Shown piece by piece: positions 46,686-55,642 of a DNA stretch of 64,000 nt (position 1 is the stretch's first letter; every line of letters starts with the position of its first letter). Both the position numbers and the translations under genes were made by a program. Under the pieces are notes generated by a model. It was not told where the DNA came from. It did not search any database and saw nothing but the letters and a program-made list of their open reading frames with translations. The stretch spans positions 1-64,000 of the forward strand of contig JAUXWT010000037.1 in NCBI GenBank assembly GCA_030681475.1. Direction: 5' to 3'. Source of the stretch: Bacteroidales bacterium (GTDB lineage Bacteria; Bacteroidota; Bacteroidia; Bacteroidales; FEN-979).

Positions 46686-48071
46686 TTACTTTCTTTTTCT
46701 GACGATTTTTGAAGCTGTTGTATCCTTGTTTTTTTCTTGTTTAACATTTTTCCCGGCGCCTCTTTTTATGGTTGTCCCCTTCTCTCCCGCCTTCTTTTTC
46801 ACCTTTTCTGCTTTAACTTTAGATATGTCATCTTTCTTTAAAGATTTCTCAAGTAAACTGATCTGTCCGGCAAGTTGAGCAGCGCCGGGTCCTTCGTCAA
46901 CCCTGATCATAAAATCAGAAAGCACATTCATATAGTTTATAAATGCTTCGTACGGAGTGCCATAGGGATTAAAATACTTATGAACCTCACCGGCAGAAAA
47001 CCATTTCGTGCACATATAATAGAAATGGTTGCTTGTTTGAAGGTAAAGCCAGTCTTTTAATATCCCGGGGTCCTGGCAATTTCTGACTTTCGATTCATAG
47101 GAATAGAGCTTACCAAAAGCTTCGTCCTGTAATTCATTGCCGAGCCAGGCCGTAAGATCACGTTCCTCGTCGGCCCATGAAATGGGATAAGGTACCGAAA
47201 TAGCAGACACCGGCTGGAGTTCATGATACAATTGCTCGGGGGTGTTAAAAGTGAAATTGGATTCCGCAAAAACCGTAGCAGGCAGATGTCTGAAGAAATC
47301 GAAGATCCCTGTTTCCTCCCACTGATGTTCGCCAATGGTTTCATAATCAAGAAAAAGATTCACAACCTCTTCCTTCTTTTCGACTTTATTGAGCCATTTC
47401 ACAAATTTTTCAGTGGTCAGGGGCCATTCAGACCACTCCTGGTTGGAAAACCGGAAGGTAAGATCGTCGCTGAGCCGGAAATTTCGTAGAAGCAATTTCA
47501 GTTTAGGATTTATGTTGTTGCAATACATGTAGTTGGGACTTTTCCACCCAAGCACATGTTTGGCGCCTTCGGTAAGCATGGTATGAAATCCCATGTCGGC
47601 AACCATTTCGCCGATCTTATCCGAATAGATCAACTCCGTATTCCGGAATGTTACCGGTTTTTTCCCAAACAGCTCTTCAATCAGCGAGGCGTGCTTTTCT
47701 ACCTGCCTGACAAATTCATCTTTGTTACTCAGCGAGGCTAGGGAATGAGCATAGGTTTCAGCAAGGAATTCAACCTGTCCGGTATCGGCCAATTGCCTGA
47801 AACTCCTGATTACTTCCGGAACATGCTGCTGCATTTGTTCCAATGCAGTGCCGGAGATGGAGTAGCTGATATTAAAGGCGGCGCCAAACTCCCTGATCAA
47901 TTCGAGCATAAGTTTATTGGCCGGCAGATATGATTTTTCTGCAACACGCTTTATTAAATGTCGGTTTTGATAGTCATCATAGTAGTGATGATCATGTCCG
48001 ATGTTGAAAAACCGGTAAGTCCGCAGGCGAAATGGCTGATGGACCTGAAAGTACAAACAGATGGATCTCAT
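46686..48071 (-). CDS. GH57-family alpha-glucanase/amylase
   Basis: The 461-residue protein has the GH57 start ICLYFQVHQPFRLR (HQP motif), the catalytic glutamate in FRNTELIYSDKIGE, and the catalytic aspartate in LFLDYETIGEHQWEETGIF. It lacks a signal peptide and so acts on internal glucan, probably trimming or branching glycogen. The last 55 residues are lysine-rich and low in complexity (KVKAEKVKKKAGEKG onwards), beyond the catalytic domain. It lies 3 bases before the fusion gene and 4 after the GT4 gene. Confidence 0.9.
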   Translation of the reverse strand: MRSICLYFQVHQPFRLRTYRFFNIGHDHHYYDDYQNRHLIKRVAEKSYLPANKLMLELIREFGAAFNISYSISGTALEQMQQHVPEVIRSFRQLADTGQVEFLAETYAHSLASLSNKDEFVRQVEKHASLIEELFGKKPVTFRNTELIYSDKIGEMVADMGFHTMLTEGAKHVLGWKSPNYMYCNNINPKLKLLLRNFRLSDDLTFRFSNQEWSEWPLTTEKFVKWLNKVEKKEEVVNLFLDYETIGEHQWEETGIFDFFRHLPATVFAESNFTFNTPEQLYHELQPVSAISVPYPISWADEERDLTAWLGNELQDEAFGKLYSYESKVRNCQDPGILKDWLYLQTSNHFYYMCTKWFSAGEVHKYFNPYGTPYEAFINYMNVLSDFMIRVDEGPGAAQLAGQISLLEKSLKKDDISKVKAEKVKKKAGEKGTTIKRGAGKNVKQEKNKDTTASKIVRKRK

Positions 48072-48075
48072 ATGA

Positions 48076-49362
48076 TCAATTTATTACAGCTTTATTATAT
48101 ACATTTAAAATATTAACGGCAGCATTCTCCCAGATAAGATTGTCAACTTCAGTTTTTCCGTAACGGATAAACATTTTGCTCAGTCCCTCATAGTGAAGAA
48201 TCCCGTATATGGCATCGGCTAACGCATCGATATCCCAGAAATCAACTTTTAATGCATGTTGCAGCACCTCTGCCACCCCCGACTGTTTGGAAATAACAAC
48301 CGGAACGTTCGAACGCATGGCCTCCAACGGAGAAATTCCAAAGGGTTCCGAAACAGAGGGCATTACGTACACGTCACTCATGGCAAACATGGTGTCCACT
48401 TCCGGACCGGCAAGAAAACCAGTGAAGTGAAATTTTGTGGCAATTTTCAGTTTCGCCACCCGGCGGATCATGCTGTTAAGCAGGTCGCCAGAACCTGCCA
48501 TGACAAAACGAACGTTTGAATCTCTTTTCAGAACCTTATAGGCTGCTTCGACAAAATAATCAGGTCCTTTTTGATAGGTTACACGACCAAGAAAGGTAAC
48601 GACCTTTTCTTTGACATGCTTTGAAACGCCTTCCAGGTCAGGCCGGTCAACAGGTTCAACAGCATTATGGACGGTGATCACTTTTTCGGGAGAAATGCCA
48701 TATTTCTCGATGACAGTCTGCCTGGTCAGGTTGCTGACAGCAATTATCAGATCGGCTTCCATCATCCCCTGGCGTTCAATATCATAAACAGGTTGGTTGA
48801 CATTCTCTCCTGTCCGGTCGAACTCAGTCGCATGGACATGTATGACCAGGGGTTTCCCTGTCACTTTCTTGGCAGCAATTCCGGCAGGGTATGTGAGCCA
48901 GTCATGGGCATGGATCACATCAAAAGTATTGTTTACAGCAATAGATGATGCAACTAATGCATACCGCGACACCTCCATCATCAGGTTCGGTCCGTACTTG
49001 CCAGAGAAAGCATATTGCTTGGCGAACACCGAATGAATTTCACTCGTACCGCCCAACTGATCCCTTGTCACCGTCCTTTCAAACTCTTCGGGATCGAGGT
49101 AAGGCACCAGGTTTGAACCGATTTCCATGAATTTGATCCGCTCCATGTATTCCTGTTTATCGATCTTGCTGAAGTCAAGGACCACATCACTGGCATTGAC
49201 CAGCCTGAAACCATCTTTAGTCTCATCACCGTATGCTTTGGGGACAACAAAAATAACATCAACTCCATTTTTGACAAGTCCTTTGGTCAATCCAAAACAA
49301 GCTGTCCCTAATCCTCCGGTGATATGTGGCGGGAATTCCCACCCGAACATTAATACACGCAT
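48076..49362 (-). CDS. GT4-family glycosyltransferase (glycogen synthase-like)
   Basis: The 428 residues start MRVLMFGWEFPPHITGGLG, typical of GT4/GT5 enzymes that bind the acceptor at a G-G-L loop. It contains FDVIHAHDWLTYPAG, the phosphate-binding VTFLGRVTYQKGPDYFVEAA, and the nucleotide-sugar acidic pair E-x7-E in EPFGISPLEAMRSNVPVV. It probably transfers glucose from a nucleotide sugar in glucan synthesis; the donor is unknown. Neighbours are a debranching enzyme and GH57. A tandem 7-base repeat lies immediately upstream (49367-49401). Confidence 0.9.
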   Translation of the reverse strand: MRVLMFGWEFPPHITGGLGTACFGLTKGLVKNGVDVIFVVPKAYGDETKDGFRLVNASDVVLDFSKIDKQEYMERIKFMEIGSNLVPYLDPEEFERTVTRDQLGGTSEIHSVFAKQYAFSGKYGPNLMMEVSRYALVASSIAVNNTFDVIHAHDWLTYPAGIAAKKVTGKPLVIHVHATEFDRTGENVNQPVYDIERQGMMEADLIIAVSNLTRQTVIEKYGISPEKVITVHNAVEPVDRPDLEGVSKHVKEKVVTFLGRVTYQKGPDYFVEAAYKVLKRDSNVRFVMAGSGDLLNSMIRRVAKLKIATKFHFTGFLAGPEVDTMFAMSDVYVMPSVSEPFGISPLEAMRSNVPVVISKQSGVAEVLQHALKVDFWDIDALADAIYGILHYEGLSKMFIRYGKTEVDNLIWENAAVNILNVYNKAVIN

Positions 49363-49366
49363 ATTT

Positions 49367-49401
49367 GATTTATGATTTACGATTCACGATTTACGAATGA
49401 T
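49367..49401 (-). repeat. 7-base tandem repeat, GATTTAC type
   Basis: Units GATTTAT, GATTTAC, GATTCAC, GATTTAC and a decayed GAATGAT run head to tail between the debranching enzyme and GT4 genes. Related copies lie at 53840-53867 and 53970-54004. Confidence 0.7.
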
Positions 49402-49422
49402 GTTGAACTCAAACATGTGAGA

Positions 49423-51387
49423 TCAACTATATTTTTTTATAAGATAACCGATCCTGATCACTTCGGCGACGGAGGATGCCTGTGAAATGGCGCCTCTTCC
49501 GGCATGAGGAGGATCTCCGTCGTACAGTTCAGAAATGGTACCAACCCCATGTTCCGTCATCGAGGGTTCAAACCCTTCATACAACGAACTGATCAGCGAC
49601 ATCCCCCCTTTACCATGAATTTTGAGATATCCTTCCACGAAGTGACCAAGCAGCCATGGAGAGACAGACCCCTGATGGTATGCTGCTTCCCGTTCGGGCT
49701 GAGCGCCCTGATATGAACCTTTGTATATCGGGCTCTTTGGTGTAAGCGTACGCAGACCAAAGGGAGTTAGCAATTCCTGCTTTATCCGGCTTAATACCTC
49801 TTTTCTGATCTCCTCCGACACTGGGCTGTATGGCAAGGAAGTTGCGATCACCATATTTGGTCGGACCGTCCAATCCGTATAAACTCCATCAACGTAATCG
49901 GCAAGGTAATGTTTTTCCGGGTTCCAGAATGCTTTTTCAAAAGATGCCGGGATTTGTGCGGCGATTTTTTCCCAATCTTTACAAAATGCCTTATCTCCAT
50001 GTTCTTTTGCAATCTCCAGGCTAAAACAAATGGCATTGTACCAGAGCGCATTTATTTCAACAGTTTTGCCGATCCGGGGTGTGACTGGCTTGCCATTAGC
50101 CATGGAATCCATCCATGTTAGCGCAACGCCATGCATCCCGGCGTATATTAAACCATCTTCCTCCATATGAATATTAAAATCAGTCCCCTGACGGTAACCT
50201 TCAAGGATGATTTTCATTTTTTCGCCATATTCCTTCCAAACGGACTTTTTATCATTCGTAAAACTGGCATATTGCTGCAATGTCCAGAAGAACCACAGTG
50301 AAGTGTCGGCCGAATTATACTTTGCGTTTGTCCCGTTGCCACAGAGAGGAAACAGCGGTCCTTTCATTTCAGAAACCATGGTGTCAATAACATCTTTACA
50401 GGTGGAGATGTCGCCATTCACCAATGTAAGGCCGGGAAGTGAAACGAAAGTACTCCTGCCCGACCTTCCGAACCAGGGAAACCCTGCAATTACTTCAGTG
50501 CCTTTTTCCTTTTTGATTATAAATTGTTGTGCGGAATTGTTAAGGCAATTGGTGAAATTGTTCCTTGGGATCCTTTTTTCTAGTTCTGCGTCAAACGCCC
50601 GTTTCATCAACCCGGGAGTTATTTCTTTGGTACCTGCGGCAAAGTAAACACTCTCCCCCTTCTTAATGTCAACTTCAAAAAAACCGGGTATATAAAGATC
50701 TTCCTGATAGTCATAACCTCTGGCCATTTCCTCCTGATATTCAATACTGTAATACCAATCCGGCACATGAGTATATTCGTTTTTAGCGGAAATCTGCATG
50801 TACAGGTCCGTATAACCCTGGTACATCCTTACTTTAATTCCATGAGGCACCTTTTCATATTTCTTATCGGCAAAAATGTTCTCCTTGCTTAAGTCATGTA
50901 CATTCCTGAAAGCAAGGAAGGGTTTAAACCGTAATTTTGTTGGCGAGTGTGCGTCAACGAGGGTATATTTGATGATCATTCGGTCTTCATGCGTGGTAAA
51001 TACCATCTCTTTTGTAAGAATTACACCACCCACCCTGTAGGTCATTTTTGGATACGGTTCGATTACAAAATCCCGGAGGTATTTATGCCCTTTCGGGTTA
51101 TATATTCCTCCGGGATATTTATGTATTCCCAGGTTAAAGTCAGCATCCATCTGGATGACCGTTTCGTCGAGGGAGGACAATAAAACGTGGTTTTCATTGT
51201 CGATGGCCGGTTGTGGGGTGACAAGCAGACCGTGATACTTGCGGGTATTGCAATTGATAATAGTTGAATTTGCATAGGACCCGGCCCTGTTCGACCGTAA
51301 AATCTCACGGTTAAGGGAATACTCAAGGTTCACCAACTGGTTTTTGTCAAAATTGATGTAACTCATTTTGCGAAATTTTCCAGACAA
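49423..51387 (-). CDS. Glycogen debranching enzyme (amylo-alpha-1,6-glucosidase, GH133)
   Basis: The 654 residues comprise an N-terminal beta-sandwich domain (about 1-270; SNRAGSYANSTIINCNTRKYHGLLV) and an (alpha/alpha)6 barrel (FPWFGRSGRSTFVSLPGL; DTSLWFFWTLQQY; MDSMANGKPVTPRIGKTVEINALWYNA; HQGSVSPWLLGHFVEGYLK). It cleaves alpha-1,6 branch points in glycogen. It is the first gene of the glycogen operon, with a TACCTTTG element 29 bases upstream (51416-51423). Confidence 0.92.
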   Translation of the reverse strand: MSGKFRKMSYINFDKNQLVNLEYSLNREILRSNRAGSYANSTIINCNTRKYHGLLVTPQPAIDNENHVLLSSLDETVIQMDADFNLGIHKYPGGIYNPKGHKYLRDFVIEPYPKMTYRVGGVILTKEMVFTTHEDRMIIKYTLVDAHSPTKLRFKPFLAFRNVHDLSKENIFADKKYEKVPHGIKVRMYQGYTDLYMQISAKNEYTHVPDWYYSIEYQEEMARGYDYQEDLYIPGFFEVDIKKGESVYFAAGTKEITPGLMKRAFDAELEKRIPRNNFTNCLNNSAQQFIIKKEKGTEVIAGFPWFGRSGRSTFVSLPGLTLVNGDISTCKDVIDTMVSEMKGPLFPLCGNGTNAKYNSADTSLWFFWTLQQYASFTNDKKSVWKEYGEKMKIILEGYRQGTDFNIHMEEDGLIYAGMHGVALTWMDSMANGKPVTPRIGKTVEINALWYNAICFSLEIAKEHGDKAFCKDWEKIAAQIPASFEKAFWNPEKHYLADYVDGVYTDWTVRPNMVIATSLPYSPVSEEIRKEVLSRIKQELLTPFGLRTLTPKSPIYKGSYQGAQPEREAAYHQGSVSPWLLGHFVEGYLKIHGKGGMSLISSLYEGFEPSMTEHGVGTISELYDGDPPHAGRGAISQASSVAEVIRIGYLIKKYS

Positions 51388-51415
51388 ATTTAAAGTAGGG
51401 TAAAATAATGATTTG

Positions 51416-51423
51416 CAAAGGTA
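51416..51423 (-). promoter_or_regulatory. -7 element for the glycogen operon
   Basis: TACCTTTG on the minus strand, 29 bases before the ATG at 51387. Confidence 0.55.
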
Positions 51424-51474
51424 CGATTTTCCCTGCTTTTAACGTTTGAGTCTGAATAAAAGTTCATAATTGAT

Positions 51475-51482
51475 TAATTTTG
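51475..51482 (+). promoter_or_regulatory. -7 element for the beta-helix lipoprotein gene
   Basis: TAATTTTG overlaps the TTG at 51480 that opens the longest frame, so the ATG at 51504 is the likely start. Confidence 0.45.
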
Positions 51483-51503
51483 ATGCCTAAAAGCACTGTG
51501 ATT

Positions 51504-52913
51504 ATGCGAAGATTTAAGTTGTTTGTTTTCTGCCTCCTGGCTGGGGTTATTGCAGTCGTTTCAGTATCCTGTCGTAAAAATGATAAAATTGATGCCAATC
51601 CCGTGCTGAGACTTGACTTTTCAACGGATACCGTCTTTTTTGATACGGTATTTCCTACCGTGGGCTCACTCACACAACGGTTGGTTGTGTATAATCCAAA
51701 TAACAGCAAAGTCAGCATCTCAAAAATTCAGCTTGTGGGGGGGGCAGCGTCAAATTATCGTATCAATATCAACGGGTCGCCGGTTATCAGCGCTTTAAAT
51801 GTCGAACTTCCCGCAGAAGACAGCATCTATATATTTGTGCGGGTCACCATTGATCCACAGAATCAAAGTACGCCATATGTGGTAAGTGATTCCATTGAAT
51901 TTTTGACTAACGGCAACCGCCAGCAGGTGAAGCTGGTGGCCTGGGGAAGAGAGGCTGTATTTTACCGGAAAGCATCACTCAAGGGCAATATTTTCTGGGA
52001 CAGTCTGAAAGCCCATGTGATTTACGAATCGCTTCGGGTTGATACTAACTCCACACTTACCATCATGCCCGGCGCCAGGGTCTATTTTCACAGGGATGCC
52101 TACATGGCAGTTTCGTGGCAATCTACCCTAAAAATAGCGGGAACACTTGACCATCCCGTTCGGTTCCAGGGCGATAGAATGGATCCGTTTTATAAGGATC
52201 TGCCGGGGCAGTGGAGCGGGATATATCTTGAAAAGGGCAGTAAAGACCATGAAATAAACTATGCCTATATCAAAAACGGATTTTACGGGCTGGCCGTCGA
52301 TTCGATGGGTTCTTCAACGATGCCAATGCTTACGATCACCAATTCCATCATACAAAACATGGCCTCCGTGGGTATTTACGCTTCTGGTACCTCCATTACA
52401 TCAGTTAACTGCGTGATCGGCGATTGTGCAAGAAACTGCATTGCAGTTGATAATGGCGGAGCCTATGATTTCAGGTATCTCACGGTCGGAAACTACTGGC
52501 ATGCCTCCGTCCGCAAAACTTCATCCATTTATCTGAGTAATCACGGTTATAATATCATTGGTTTACCAACTTATAACCCATTGTCAAAAGCAAATTTCGT
52601 GAATATTATCATTTACGGAACGAATGACGATGAGATTGAACTGGATTCTGTGGCATCAGCCCAGTTTGAATACACTTTTGACCATGCCATACTGAAAACC
52701 AGGTTAAAAACAACTAATCCGTTGAGATACATCAATTGCATGATCAACAAAGATCCACGGTTTGTCGATGTATCGAAACTGAATTACCAGATCGACAGCA
52801 TCTCCCCCGCGATTAAAATGGGCAAGGATTTGGGTATCCCATTGGATATCCGTGGAAATGCGCGGGGAAATACCCCGGCGCTGGGGGCATATGAATACAT
52901 TAAAAAGGAATGA
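51504..52913 (+). CDS. Lipoprotein with right-handed beta-helix fold
   Basis: From the ATG at 51504 the protein has 469 residues and a lipoprotein signal (LFVFCLLAGVIAVVSVSC, cysteine at 24). Residues about 35-160 look like a beta-sandwich domain (DTVFFDTVFPTVGSLTQRL). Residues 180-420 resemble a parallel beta-helix (ITNSIIQNMASVGIYASG; VNCVIGDCARNCIAVDNGG). It ends in GNARGNTPALGAYEYIKK, a frequent ending of Bacteroidota choice-of-anchor beta-helix proteins. No catalytic site is recognised. It may bind or process polysaccharide at the cell surface. Confidence 0.82.
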   Translation: MRRFKLFVFCLLAGVIAVVSVSCRKNDKIDANPVLRLDFSTDTVFFDTVFPTVGSLTQRLVVYNPNNSKVSISKIQLVGGAASNYRININGSPVISALNVELPAEDSIYIFVRVTIDPQNQSTPYVVSDSIEFLTNGNRQQVKLVAWGREAVFYRKASLKGNIFWDSLKAHVIYESLRVDTNSTLTIMPGARVYFHRDAYMAVSWQSTLKIAGTLDHPVRFQGDRMDPFYKDLPGQWSGIYLEKGSKDHEINYAYIKNGFYGLAVDSMGSSTMPMLTITNSIIQNMASVGIYASGTSITSVNCVIGDCARNCIAVDNGGAYDFRYLTVGNYWHASVRKTSSIYLSNHGYNIIGLPTYNPLSKANFVNIIIYGTNDDEIELDSVASAQFEYTFDHAILKTRLKTTNPLRYINCMINKDPRFVDVSKLNYQIDSISPAIKMGKDLGIPLDIRGNARGNTPALGAYEYIKKE

Positions 52914-52932
52914 CGAAAATGGGACGGCACAC

Positions 52933-52964
52933 ATTTCACCATTTCGCTATTTCACCATTTCGCT
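52933..52964. repeat. Perfect 16-base tandem duplication at the end of sucD
   Basis: ATTTCACCATTTCGCT occurs twice in direct succession (52933-52948, 52949-52964). Each unit is itself two related 8-base halves. It fills the gap between the convergent lipoprotein and sucD genes and touches the sucD stop codon. Confidence 0.8.
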
Positions 52965-53835
52965 ATTTTTTCAGGGCTTCGACCATGGCCACACCCAGAT
53001 CTGCTGGTGAATCCACAACCATGACACCACATTGACGAAGGATCTCCTTTTTTGCTTCCGCGGTATCTGATTTTCCGCCTACGATGGCGCCGGCATGGCC
53101 CATCGTACGGCCTTTTGGGGCAGTAGCGCCGGCGATGAAACTAACGACGGGTTTTGTTCCGTGTTCCTTGATCCAGTACCCGGCATCGGTTTCCATGTTT
53201 CCGCCGATCTCCCCGATCATAATGATCCCCAAAGTGTCAGGATCCTCCATGAAAAGTTTGACAGCGTCAACAATGGTAGTTCCGGGAATAGGATCCCCTC
53301 CTACTCCGATCATGGTGGTCTGACCCAGGCCGACTTTTGTGATCTGGTCCACTGCCTCGTACGACAAAGTCCCTGAGCGGGAAACGATACCGATCGATCC
53401 GGGTTTATGAATAAAACCTGGCATAATTCCGATTTTCGTGTCTGGCGGTGTAATGATTCCGGGGCAATTGGGACCGATCATCCTTACGCCACGACAACTG
53501 AGGTATTCCTTTACCGGGATCATATCTTTGACAGGGATCCCCTCGGTGATGCAAACGATGGTCCCTATTCCTGCATCTGCTGCTTCGAGAATGGCATCAA
53601 CCGCCAGCGGCGGAGGTACAAAGATGATCGAAACATTTGCCCCTGTGGCCTTGATCGCTTCTGACACAGTGTTGAATACCGGCTTACCGAGATGCATCAT
53701 GCCGCCTTTGCCCGGAGTTACCCCGCCTGCAATGTTGGTGCCGTACTCGATCATCTGGCTTGTATGAAAAGAGCCTTCCTGGCCTGTGATACCCTGAACG
53801 ATGACAATGGAATCCTTATTTACTAAAATACTCAT
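52963..53835 (-). CDS. sucD: Succinate-CoA ligase, alpha subunit
   Basis: SucD with SucC interconverts succinyl-CoA and succinate with nucleotide triphosphate formation in the TCA cycle. The 290 residues from the ATG at 53835 start [20 protein letters not shown]. They contain [15 protein letters not shown] and GHAGAIVGG with the phosphorylated histidine. A longer frame opens at 54099 but its extra 88 residues overlap mnmE and look like noise. A TAACTTTG element lies at 53901-53908. sucC is not in the window. Confidence 0.95.
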   Translation of the reverse strand: MSILVNKDSIVIVQGITGQEGSFHTSQMIEYGTNIAGGVTPGKGGMMHLGKPVFNTVSEAIKATGANVSIIFVPPPLAVDAILEAADAGIGTIVCITEGIPVKDMIPVKEYLSCRGVRMIGPNCPGIITPPDTKIGIMPGFIHKPGSIGIVSRSGTLSYEAVDQITKVGLGQTTMIGVGGDPIPGTTIVDAVKLFMEDPDTLGIIMIGEIGGNMETDAGYWIKEHGTKPVVSFIAGATAPKGRTMGHAGAIVGGKSDTAEAKKEILRQCGVMVVDSPADLGVAMVEALKK

Positions 53836-53839
53836 ATTG

Positions 53840-53867
53840 GATTTACGGTTTACGATTATGGGATTTA
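53840..53867 (+). repeat. GATTTAC-type repeat, arm of a distant inverted repeat
   Basis: Units GATTTAC, GGTTTAC, GATTATG. The 19 bases 53849-53867 are exactly complementary to 53978-53996 on the other side of the sucD-mnmE intergenic region. Confidence 0.7.
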
Positions 53868-53900
53868 GAATATGCGAATGAGATGTTGAGTTTCGGGGTT

Positions 53901-53908
53901 CAAAGTTA
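53901..53908 (-). promoter_or_regulatory. -7 element for sucD
   Basis: TAACTTTG on the minus strand, 65 bases before the ATG at 53835 and between the two arms of the 19-base inverted repeat. Confidence 0.5.
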
Positions 53909-53969
53909 GTCTCTTTTGGGAAAACGGAATGTTTTTTTAGAGAAATTTCTAAGCAGCCCCTGGTATTCA

Positions 53970-54004
53970 CATAATCGTAAATCCCATAATCGTAAATCAA
54001 TAAT
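53970..54004 (-). repeat. GATTTAC-type repeat, second arm
   Basis: On the minus strand this reads as alternating GATTTAC and GATTATG units. Bases 53978-53996 are the exact reverse complement of 53849-53867. Confidence 0.7.
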
Positions 54005-54008
54005 GTTG

Positions 54009-54016
54009 TATCTTTG
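54009..54016 (+). promoter_or_regulatory. -7 element for mnmE
   Basis: TATCTTTG, 34 bases before the ATG at 54051. Confidence 0.55.
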
Positions 54017-54050
54017 AAAAAAGTGTTATCATTTTCACAAACAAAAGGCC

Positions 54051-55448
54051 ATGGGTATATTTCAAATGAATGATACGATCTGTGCGCTGTCAACCGCACC
54101 CGGGGTGGGCGCCATCGCGGTGATCAGGCTTTCGGGACCTGCTTCTTTTGCAACGATCGGGCAGCTTTTCAAGTCATCGGAAAAGAACCTAGAAATAGCT
54201 GCGATAAAATCGCATACCATCCACCACGGGGTGATCGGGGATGGAATGTCAATTCTTGATGAGGTACTGATCAGTTGTTTCAGGGCGCCTCACTCCTACA
54301 CCGGGGAGGATGTGATTGAAATTTCATGTCACGGATCGGACTATATCCAGAAAAAAATTCTGGAGTTGCTTATTTCCGCAGGATTAAGACTGGCAAAACC
54401 GGGAGAATTCACTTTCCGGGCCTTTATGAACAAGAAATTCGACCTGTCACAAGCGGAGGCTGTTGCCGACCTTATCGCATCCCATTCAGGCACGTCACAT
54501 GAACTGGCGTTGAAGCAGATGCGTGGCGGATTTTCAAAAAAGATTGGCGCCCTCAGGGAATCACTGATTGAATTTACATCACTGATCGAGCTCGAACTTG
54601 ACTTCAGCGAGGAGCACATGATATTTGCCGACAGGGCCGACCTCCGGACATTGCTGGACCATATTGAGACCGAACTTACCCAACTCATCAAGTCGTTCAG
54701 CCTGGGGAATGTGATAAAAAACGGCATCCCGGTAGCTATTATCGGGAAACCAAATGTTGGGAAATCGACTCTGTTGAATGCCATTCTCAATGAAGAAAAG
54801 GCCATCGTCTCCGAACTTCCCGGCACCACACGCGATGCCATTGAGGATACCATTGTGATCGGCGGATACAGTTTCCGGTTTATCGATACCGCCGGACTGC
54901 GCGCTTCGGAGGAGGTCATTGAAAATATTGGCATCGGCAGGACCTGGGAAAAGATCAGCGAAGCAAGTATCATATTATATGTGTTCGATGTCACTGAACA
55001 ATCATTTGCAGATGTAAAGGAAGCGATATCCGAACTTAAAAAGCCCGGCGAAGTGCCGCCTTTAAACCTCGTACTGGTGGGAAACAAGACCGACCTGTTG
55101 GACCAACTGCCCAGGGGCTTCAAAGAGTTCGTTGAATATGAGACCATTTTCGTGTCTGGCAAACGCAAGGAGAATTTACATCTCCTCGTCGAGCACCTGG
55201 TGGATGTCGTGGGCAAAGCAAAAACCACCGATAAAACAATCGTTTCCAACTCCCGGCATTACGAGGCCCTGCAGCAGGCGCATAACGCCATCCTCGCTGT
55301 CCGCACCGGACTCAGTGAAAGCATTTCTCCCGACCTGCTTACCGTAGATATCCATAAGGCATTATACCATCTTGGCGAGATTACCGGCGAAATTACGACG
55401 GATGAGATTTTGGGGGCGATTTTTGGAAGGTTTTGCGTGGGAAAGTAA
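54051..55448 (+). CDS. mnmE: tRNA uridine-5-carboxymethylaminomethyl modification GTPase
   Basis: MnmE, with MnmG, modifies wobble uridine 34 of several tRNAs. The 465 residues have the N-terminal tetrahydrofolate-binding domain ([22 protein letters not shown]), a helical domain, an inserted G domain ([47 protein letters not shown]) and the C-terminal redox cysteine motif CVGK. The family usually starts at MNDTICAL, so the ATG at 54066 is an alternative. A putative integrated element begins directly at its 3' end. Confidence 0.96.
   Translation: MGIFQMNDTICALSTAPGVGAIAVIRLSGPASFATIGQLFKSSEKNLEIAAIKSHTIHHGVIGDGMSILDEVLISCFRAPHSYTGEDVIEISCHGSDYIQKKILELLISAGLRLAKPGEFTFRAFMNKKFDLSQAEAVADLIASHSGTSHELALKQMRGGFSKKIGALRESLIEFTSLIELELDFSEEHMIFADRADLRTLLDHIETELTQLIKSFSLGNVIKNGIPVAIIGKPNVGKSTLLNAILNEEKAIVSELPGTTRDAIEDTIVIGGYSFRFIDTAGLRASEEVIENIGIGRTWEKISEASIILYVFDVTEQSFADVKEAISELKKPGEVPPLNLVLVGNKTDLLDQLPRGFKEFVEYETIFVSGKRKENLHLLVEHLVDVVGKAKTTDKTIVSNSRHYEALQQAHNAILAVRTGLSESISPDLLTVDIHKALYHLGEITGEITTDEILGAIFGRFCVGK
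55431..55448 (+). other. Possible attachment site at the 3' end of mnmE
   Basis: The last 18 bases of mnmE, TTTTGCGTGGGAAAGTAA, encode FCVGK and the stop. The equivalent 3' end of trmE/mnmE is the attB used by the SGI1 family of integrative elements in Proteobacteria. Here a tyrosine recombinase gene follows within 850 bases. No second copy was seen before the right edge, so attR would lie outside the window. Confidence 0.4.
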
Positions 55449-55489
55449 CCGGCACTTTATAAGCAATCACCAAAACGGAACAGTCAATG

Positions 55490-55516
55490 AAAAGCCCAGT
55501 AAATACGGGCTTTTTT
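55490..55516 (+). terminator. Rho-independent terminator after mnmE
   Basis: AAAAGCCC (55490-55497) pairs with GGGCTTTT (55507-55514) around a 9-base loop; Ts continue to 55516. It separates mnmE from the element genes. Confidence 0.8.
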
Positions 55517-55565
55517 AATGTTCATAACTATTATTTATTATTTGCTTAATACTGGTTATTCAGTC

Positions 55566-55573
55566 TATCTTTG
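55566..55573 (+). promoter_or_regulatory. -7 element of the element's first gene
   Basis: TATCTTTG, an exact TAnnTTTG match, overlapping the first GTACCTC operator-like copy; the leader would be about 110 bases. Confidence 0.6.
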
Positions 55574-55621
55574 TACCTCATTTGTACCTCGCTTCAGATT
55601 GAGGTACATTTTTGTACCTCA
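55572..55621 (+). promoter_or_regulatory. Operator-like cluster of four TGTACCTC copies
   Basis: TGTACCTCA (55572-55580), TGTACCTCG (55583-55591), the inverted TGAGGTACA (55600-55608) and TGTACCTCA (55613-55621). The last two form a perfect 9-base inverted repeat with a 4-T spacer. The first copy overlaps the -7 element, which suits repression by an element-encoded regulator. Confidence 0.6.
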
Positions 55622-55642
55622 ACTCGATTTTAAAAATATTTC

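Noticed and set aside
53836-54099. 88-residue N-terminal extension of sucD
   Set aside because: It crosses the sucD promoter and repeat DNA, overlaps mnmE and has no family similarity; the family starts at the ATG at 53835.
54341-55249. 302-residue minus-strand frame inside mnmE
   Set aside because: It is an antisense shadow of the well-supported mnmE frame, rich in S, L and F as such shadows are.
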